DNA from: Methylomonas koyamae
Lineage (GTDB): Bacteria; Pseudomonadota; Gammaproteobacteria; Methylococcales; Methylomonadaceae
Length of the DNA stretch: 56,557 nucleotides
Direction of reading: 5' to 3'
Assembly: GCF_001644025.1 (NCBI RefSeq)
Contig: NZ_LUUK01000205.1
Span: 1-56,557 of the forward strand
Positions 51,895-56,557 of the stretch are shown piece after piece. Under the pieces are notes generated by a model. That model was not told where the DNA came from and made no database searches. It worked only from the letters and a program-made list of their open reading frames with translations. Both the position numbers and the translations under genes were made by a program. The first letter of the stretch is position 1. Each line of letters begins with the position of its first letter.

Positions 51895-53166
51895 TCATTG
51901 TTCGCTTGGCAGGCGATTTCGCGATTGACGCTTCAAGCCGGCGGCGCTCCGCTTTTTCAGCCAGATATAGACGCCGGTGACCGATAGCATCGCGACCACC
52001 AAGCCCATTGCGCAAACGAAGATTTGGAACGGCAGTCCCCAGACTTTTGCCATGTGCAACGCAAACAGCCACATACTCAAGGTCAAGCCGAGGTTTTCGC
52101 CGGTCGGTAACAGTAGACCGCCAAACCGGCCGCTGTCGCCGTCGAACCAGATCGCGGTGCCGGCGTGGTCCGGGCTGAGGTCGCGGTCGCTTTTTACCAC
52201 GTACAAAAACATGCCCTTCTCCGGTTGATAGGCCAGCGCCTCTTCCGCCAGCACCCGCACGTGCGCCGCTTGGGCTTGTTCGGCCATCAAACGCCGGCCG
52301 AACGCATGCGCCTCACGCCAGGCTATGCGCGGTTCCGGGCGCGGTTCCGGCAGATTCGGGACCGGAAATTGCCGTAAATCCGGCATATCGAACAGCGCGG
52401 CCATCACCGGTTGGTAGACGGTTTCGCTCAAATTGAAGCCAACCGACGACCAGGCGAACACGAACAGCATCAGCCAGGTCCACAAACCGCCGGCCCGGTG
52501 CAAGTCGAAATTTAGCCGAAAGGCCGAGGCCGGCCATTTGATTTTCCACGCAATCGCCCAACGCGACCAAAAGCCGCGCGAAGTTGTTCCCTCTCCTTCA
52601 GGGAGAGGGTTAGGGTGAGGGGATTTACGCCGCACCGGAAAGGTCAGGTAACACGCGACAAAGCAATCGACGGTCCAGATCAGCGCGGCGATGCCGAACA
52701 ACCAGACCCCGACTTCGTCCAAGGCCAACGAATAGTGCAAGCTGTAGATCACCCGGAGGATGTTGCGGCGGGTCAGCGGCCACAAGCCTTCGTCCTTACC
52801 GTAACCGAGCAACCCGCCGGTATAAGGGTCCAGCCGCAGGTTTTGATAAGCCAGCTCGTAGGGTTTGCCGGTGGCCGGATCGGTGCGCGGCGTCAACCCC
52901 GCTTCGAAAACCCGGTTGGATTCCCGGCTTAACATCAGTTGGTTGATGTACGCATGCGGTTCCAGTGCCAAGGCTTGGTCGCGCAATACAAACTCGTCCA
53001 GCATCGCTTGGTCGCTAAGTTCCACCCGATACAGGTCGGAATTCAGCCAGTTGTCCAATTCGTGGAAAAAGGCCAGCACGCAACCGGTCAGCCCGGCGAC
53101 GGTCAAAAAGAACGCCATGTACAAGCCGGCGTAACGGTGTACCAAAACCCAGAAGTGTCGCGTCAT
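51895..53166 (-). CDS. PepSY membrane protein
   Basis: 423 residues. Starts TRHFWVLVHRYAGLYMAFFLTVAGLTGCVLAF, four helices and two PepSY-like periplasmic domains (VLRDQALALEPHAYINQL, FLYVVKSDRDLSPDHAGTAIWFDGDSGR). PepSY-TM proteins accompany siderophore receptors and act as reductases or assembly factors. A dispersed repeat (52588-52624) is embedded in frame as SPHPNPLPEGEG. Lies between the receptor gene and the ABC unit on the same strand. Confidence 0.9.
   Translation of the reverse strand: MTRHFWVLVHRYAGLYMAFFLTVAGLTGCVLAFFHELDNWLNSDLYRVELSDQAMLDEFVLRDQALALEPHAYINQLMLSRESNRVFEAGLTPRTDPATGKPYELAYQNLRLDPYTGGLLGYGKDEGLWPLTRRNILRVIYSLHYSLALDEVGVWLFGIAALIWTVDCFVACYLTFPVRRKSPHPNPLPEGEGTTSRGFWSRWAIAWKIKWPASAFRLNFDLHRAGGLWTWLMLFVFAWSSVGFNLSETVYQPVMAALFDMPDLRQFPVPNLPEPRPEPRIAWREAHAFGRRLMAEQAQAAHVRVLAEEALAYQPEKGMFLYVVKSDRDLSPDHAGTAIWFDGDSGRFGGLLLPTGENLGLTLSMWLFALHMAKVWGLPFQIFVCAMGLVVAMLSVTGVYIWLKKRSAAGLKRQSRNRLPSEQ
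52588..52624. repeat. CCCTCTCC-GGAGAGGG repeat inside a gene
   Basis: CCCTCTCCTTCAGGGAGAGGG followed by TTAGGGTGAGGGG; the inverted complement reads SPHPNPLPEGEG in the PepSY frame. Same family as the copy at about 19658. Confidence 0.75.
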
Positions 53167-53492
53167 ATAAAGTTTGTTAAAGGTCGTTTAATCCATAAGA
53201 CGAATCTCGGCGTCAAATCCAGACAGAAATTTGCGATTTATCGCATCTAGGTAACCATCATGAAATGCTTCGTCACCCCTGAGCATGAAAAAAAAGATGG
53301 GCCTAGCAGCGGCTTTAGCCGCGACCGAGAACCCCCTTCGGATACGCGTGTGTCCGTACTTTGCCCTACGATTTTTCATGCTCGATAAAGAAACTTCACC
53401 TCGAAAGCTCCGTTAATCCTCGGCAGCGTTCTCCCGGCACGGCCGGACGGAAAACCCGCCGACACGGCCGGGAGAATCGGCAACGAGGGCCG
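53167..53492. other. Intergenic region, receptor end to PepSY start
   Basis: Holds a REP-like core GCGGCTTTAGCCGC at about 53309-53322 and an 8-bp inverted repeat CTCCCGGC...GCCGGGAG at 53431-53474 without a T-run; possible terminator for the receptor. No gene. Confidence 0.5.
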
Positions 53493-56030
53493 TCAGTACT
53501 CGACGTTGAGCGAGCCGATGAAACTGCGCGGGTTGCTGAAGCTGACATAGCCGTAACCGGAGTCGGTCACCGGCGACGCGTCGGTGAAATAGCGTTGGTC
53601 CAGCAAATTATCGACGTTCAGTTGCGCCGTCACTTTCGATTTGCCGACTTTGAAACTGTAGCCGGTCATCAGGCCGACCAAGGTATTGCCGACCGAACGG
53701 GTTTGGTTGTTGGCATTCACGACATAATCGCGCAAGCTTACGCCGCCGCCGAATTTCAAGCCCTTGGCCGGCCCCTGTTGGATTTCGTAGGTACTCCAGG
53801 CGCTGGCGGTATTTTCCGGCACAAACTGCAAGCGGTTGCCGACTTTGATCTGGCCGGAGGTGTCCGAGCTTTTGGTGACGCGCACGTCTTGGTGGGCGTA
53901 GGTCAGGATCGCGTTCCAGCCGGGCAGAATTTCGCCTTGTATGTCCAGCTCCGGTCCGCTGCTATTGACTTCGCCGACCGACAAATAACAAAAATTGTTG
54001 CCGCAAGCCGCGCCGCGGGCGACGTCCAACGTGGCGACGTTTTGTTTGGTCAGATCGTAATAGGCCAAGGACAGGCGCAGACGGCCGTCGAACAGCTCGG
54101 ATTTGGCGCCCAGCTCCCATTGTTGGGCGGTTTCCGGCGCCAAGGCCTTGCCGAAGGCCGCGCCTTCCACAAACGAAAACCGCCCGGTATTGGCGCCGAA
54201 ATTCTCGACGTAATTGCCGTAGACGCTGAGCGACGCGGCCGGTTGCCACAGTACCGCGACGCGAGGGGTGACGTCGTCGTCGGTTTGCGGCAGGCCGAAT
54301 TCGTCCGGCCGCAGTACGCCGTCCGCGCCGCCGCGAAATATTTTCGAATGCACATATTGGTAGCGAAATCCGCCCAGCAGGTGAATGTTATGCGTAAGCT
54401 CGATTTGGTCCTGAAGATAGGCACCGAAATTGTCGGTTTTTTGGGCGAAAAGCTGGCGCAAGCTGGGGTCCAATACCAAACCCGGACCGGGGTGGGCGGG
54501 CCGGTTGATGTCGATATCGGACAGCGTGAAACCGATGCCGCCGAAGGTCAGGTCCTGAAAATAATCGGTGGCGTAGTGGTCGCCGCCGACCAGCAAGGTG
54601 TGTTTCAACGCACCGGTCGTGAAATGGCCGGTCAGGTCCAGAATATTGGCCAAGGTGTCGTTGGTTTCCGGATTGATTCCGTAAACCACCCGGCTCAGGG
54701 TGTTGCCCGCCAAGAAAATCGGCAAGGTGCTGGGGCCTTGCCGCACCTCGCGGCGCCGGAAGTTGACTTGATGCTTGATGCTCCAATCTTCGTTGAACTG
54801 ATGCGTCCAGTTGAAGCCGGCGAAGTAGCCGTCGGTCGTGGCCAGGTTTTTTTCGCCGAGGTTGCGCTGGTGGGGTAAGTCGATAAACCGGTTGTTGCCG
54901 TCGGTCGGCAAAATCATGAAATCCTCGCTGGCCCGCTTATGCTGATACTCCATTTCCAGGGTCGCTTGGGTTTTGGCGCCGATTTGCCACTGGATGACCG
55001 GCGCGATGAATTTGTCGTCGCTTTCGACCAGATCGCGGTAGGAATGATTGCTTTGAAACGAGGCGTTGACCCGGTATAGCAAACTCGCGTCGGAGTTGAT
55101 CGCGCCGGTCGCATCGACACTGGTGCGAAACAAATCGTAGGAGCCGAACTGCTGGTTGATCGCGTAGTAGGGCGTGGCTCTGGGTTTTTTGGTGATGACG
55201 TTGATCATCCCGCCGGGCTCGACCCGGCCGAACAGAATCGCGGCCGGCCCTTTCAGGACCTCCACGCTTTCGACGTTGGCCATTTGTTGACCGTTGCCGT
55301 ACCAGGTGCTGCCCGCATCCATCCGAAAACCGTTGCGGAACAAGGTGCTGGTCGCGAAGCCGCGCAGCGTGTATTGCTCGGCGTTGCTGGGGCCGGCTGA
55401 ATTGTTGTTGCCGTTGGCGACGCTGACGCCGCTGATGTTCTTCAAGGCCTGATCGAGGCGTATCACTTGCTGGTCCTTCAAGACTTGCTTGGAAATCACC
55501 TGCACGTTCAGCGGCGTTTCCATAATCGGCGTATCGGTTTTGGTGCCGGAACTGGCGTTGGGCAACGCGTAATCCGGATTGTAGGGATCGGTGGCGTCAT
55601 AGGCGGCTTGGCCGACCACCTTGACGGCCGGCAAGGTGGCCGCCGCGTCGGGCTTTTCGATATTGTCCGGATTTTGCTGGCTCGGTTTGATGGCCAAGGT
55701 ATGGTCGTCAACCGTTTGCACGTTCAAGGCGGTGCCTTTCAGCAGATGCCGGAGGGCGTCCGCCCGGCTGTAACGCCCGTCGATGGCCGGGCTGCTCAGG
55801 CCGGCCACGCTTTCCGGGCGGAAGATCAGTTGCAAGCCGGTAGCGCGCGAATAAGCTTCCAAGGCCGCCGCCAAGGGTTGCGCCGGCATGTGCAAATCCA
55901 CATCGGCTTCCACCGCCTGGGCGCTAGCCAACTGCAAGCCGGCCAGCGCCGCGACCAGCGCCAAGCGCATTATTTTGGACTTGCCGCGAGCGGATGGCTG
56001 ATGGTTTGATAAGCGGTGGTGGTTCGGCAT
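53493..56030 (-). CDS. TonB-dependent siderophore receptor with STN domain
   Basis: About 845 residues. Signal segment, then an N-terminal STN-type secretin domain (DVDLHMPAQPLAAALEAYSRATGLQLIFRPESVAGLSSPAIDGRY, about 50-100), a plug (VISKQVLKDQQVIRLDQALKNISGVSV...), and a 22-strand barrel ending SNPRSFIGSLNVEY. FpvA/FoxA-like receptors with an STN domain bind a siderophore or metal chelate and signal through a sigma/anti-sigma pair; no such pair is in the window. AAGGAG precedes ATG 56030. Ligand unknown. Confidence 0.9.
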   Translation of the reverse strand: MPNHHRLSNHQPSARGKSKIMRLALVAALAGLQLASAQAVEADVDLHMPAQPLAAALEAYSRATGLQLIFRPESVAGLSSPAIDGRYSRADALRHLLKGTALNVQTVDDHTLAIKPSQQNPDNIEKPDAAATLPAVKVVGQAAYDATDPYNPDYALPNASSGTKTDTPIMETPLNVQVISKQVLKDQQVIRLDQALKNISGVSVANGNNNSAGPSNAEQYTLRGFATSTLFRNGFRMDAGSTWYGNGQQMANVESVEVLKGPAAILFGRVEPGGMINVITKKPRATPYYAINQQFGSYDLFRTSVDATGAINSDASLLYRVNASFQSNHSYRDLVESDDKFIAPVIQWQIGAKTQATLEMEYQHKRASEDFMILPTDGNNRFIDLPHQRNLGEKNLATTDGYFAGFNWTHQFNEDWSIKHQVNFRRREVRQGPSTLPIFLAGNTLSRVVYGINPETNDTLANILDLTGHFTTGALKHTLLVGGDHYATDYFQDLTFGGIGFTLSDIDINRPAHPGPGLVLDPSLRQLFAQKTDNFGAYLQDQIELTHNIHLLGGFRYQYVHSKIFRGGADGVLRPDEFGLPQTDDDVTPRVAVLWQPAASLSVYGNYVENFGANTGRFSFVEGAAFGKALAPETAQQWELGAKSELFDGRLRLSLAYYDLTKQNVATLDVARGAACGNNFCYLSVGEVNSSGPELDIQGEILPGWNAILTYAHQDVRVTKSSDTSGQIKVGNRLQFVPENTASAWSTYEIQQGPAKGLKFGGGVSLRDYVVNANNQTRSVGNTLVGLMTGYSFKVGKSKVTAQLNVDNLLDQRYFTDASPVTDSGYGYVSFSNPRSFIGSLNVEY

Positions 56031-56557
56031 GGGCGCTCTCCTTGTAGACCGGGACACTGTTTTCGATCCCTATGCGCACTAAGCCAAACGAAGAGGCTGT
56101 GTACCCTACCTATAAGCGTGAAAAAAATTGCATCGGATGCCGACGACCCTTTGCAATCACATGAGATGAAATTTGCGGAGACGGCAATAAGGCAATACGC
56201 TGTCATTCAAAATTGTAAGGGTTCAGAGGGCGCTTGGGTAAGTTAGTTACCATTGGCGTTAAGTTGAACGGTTAAAGTCGATGTAAGCAGTTGGCTAAGC
56301 GGAGTAGAAATAAGGCGTTGGCTGAGCGGAGCCGAAGCCAGCGATTTCGCTTCGACTCCGCTCAGCGAGCGGCGTAGCTGACGTTGAGGTGTTCATTCCC
56401 CTGCTCCGTTGGGAGAAGGCGTTTTTACTTCGCATTGAATAGTTACTCAAAATTTAGGTGCGATTAGCTTGCGCAATCGCACATCTCGAAGCCAACAATT
56501 CCTCCGATTACGCTACCGCTAATCGGAGCTACGCGGGCTGCCATTCGGCTTTGGCGG
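56031..56557. other. Upstream region of the receptor gene
   Basis: Promoter region for the receptor on the minus strand, no clear Fur or sigma box recognised. From about 56280 it contains repeated GCTGAGCGGAG motifs. No gene. Confidence 0.45.
56321..56366. repeat. Inverted GCTGAGCGGAGCCGAAGC repeat
   Basis: Eighteen-base arms match in inverted form with one mismatch (GCTGAGCGGAGCCGAAGC / GCTTCGACTCCGCTCAGC). The same motif starts the window (AGCGGAGTCGAAGGGAACG at 2-20) and occurs near 7655, so it is a dispersed family. Confidence 0.65.

Noticed and set aside
53431-53474. Terminator after the TonB receptor gene
   Set aside because: The stem is only eight pairs, with a long loop and no T-run.
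53361-54878. Long plus-strand frame of about 505 residues
   Set aside because: Antisense shadow of the TonB receptor gene; GC-rich antisense reading, no domain.
1-56557. CRISPR array or tRNA/rRNA genes
   Set aside because: The only spaced repeats have no conserved direct repeat with unique spacers; no tRNA or rRNA signature was recognised by eye.

Overview
The window looks like a chromosomal segment of a GC-rich gammaproteobacterium. Nitrogen-fixation Fe-S genes, a haem d1 (cytochrome cd1) cluster, several VPLPA-type C-terminal sorting proteins and a large secreted multihaem cytochrome together suggest a methanotroph of the Methylococcales. That assignment is inference: no methane monooxygenase or rRNA gene is present to fix it.

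Layout, left to right. (1) 1-8.0 kb: a DUF2452 gene, a 504-bp array of exact 21-bp degenerate repeats, a VapBC-like toxin-antitoxin pair, and a visibly AT-rich two-gene unit (a truncated HEPN-like peptide coupled to a 1510-residue nuclease-STAND ATPase) that resembles Avs-type anti-phage proteins. (2) 8.0-13.7 kb: an exported cohesin-like, VPLPA-anchored protein beside a nine-haem cytochrome with a C-terminal dockerin-like domain, a second copy of the 21-bp array, and two more VPLPA proteins. (3) 13.7-20.3 kb: small lipoproteins and membrane proteins, a NarL-type response regulator with a hybrid histidine kinase, and a decayed partial duplicate of that kinase. (4) 20.4-25.8 kb: another AT-rich island, a DUF4143-type ATPase followed by a 1352-residue STAND ATPase with a C-terminal PD-(D/E)XK motif, headed by a perfect 40-bp palindrome. 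(5) 26.0-30.8 kb: a double-domain SagB-like oxidoreductase, a NifZ-like gene, and iscA(nif)-nifU-nifS behind a convincing sigma-54 promoter and NifA site, closed by a strong terminator and a MITE-like element. (6) 31-33.9 kb: YgjV, DUF5710, a 52-residue membrane peptide, pdxA, and a Cys-rich MarR regulator. (7) 34.1-42.3 kb: a cd1 nitrite reductase-like gene, two small cytochromes c, DUF3465, Uma2, then nirF-D-L-G, a CopG/membrane-protein pair, nirH and nirJ. (8) 42.5-56.0 kb, all on the minus strand: a TonB-dependent siderophore-type receptor, a PepSY protein, and an ABC exporter overlapping an RND tripartite pump (ATPase, two permeases, adaptor, RND, TolC).

How the genes fit together. IscA-NifU-NifS build Fe-S clusters for nitrogenase. 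NirF, NirD/L/G/H and NirJ make haem d1 for the cd1 protein; nirE is not in the window. The cytochrome/cohesin pair could place electron carriers on the cell surface. The receptor, PepSY and exporter block looks like uptake and release of a metal chelator, but its substrate cannot be read from the sequence. The strongest candidates for new biology are the 21-bp arrays, the cohesin-dockerin cytochrome pair and the two STAND ATPase islands.
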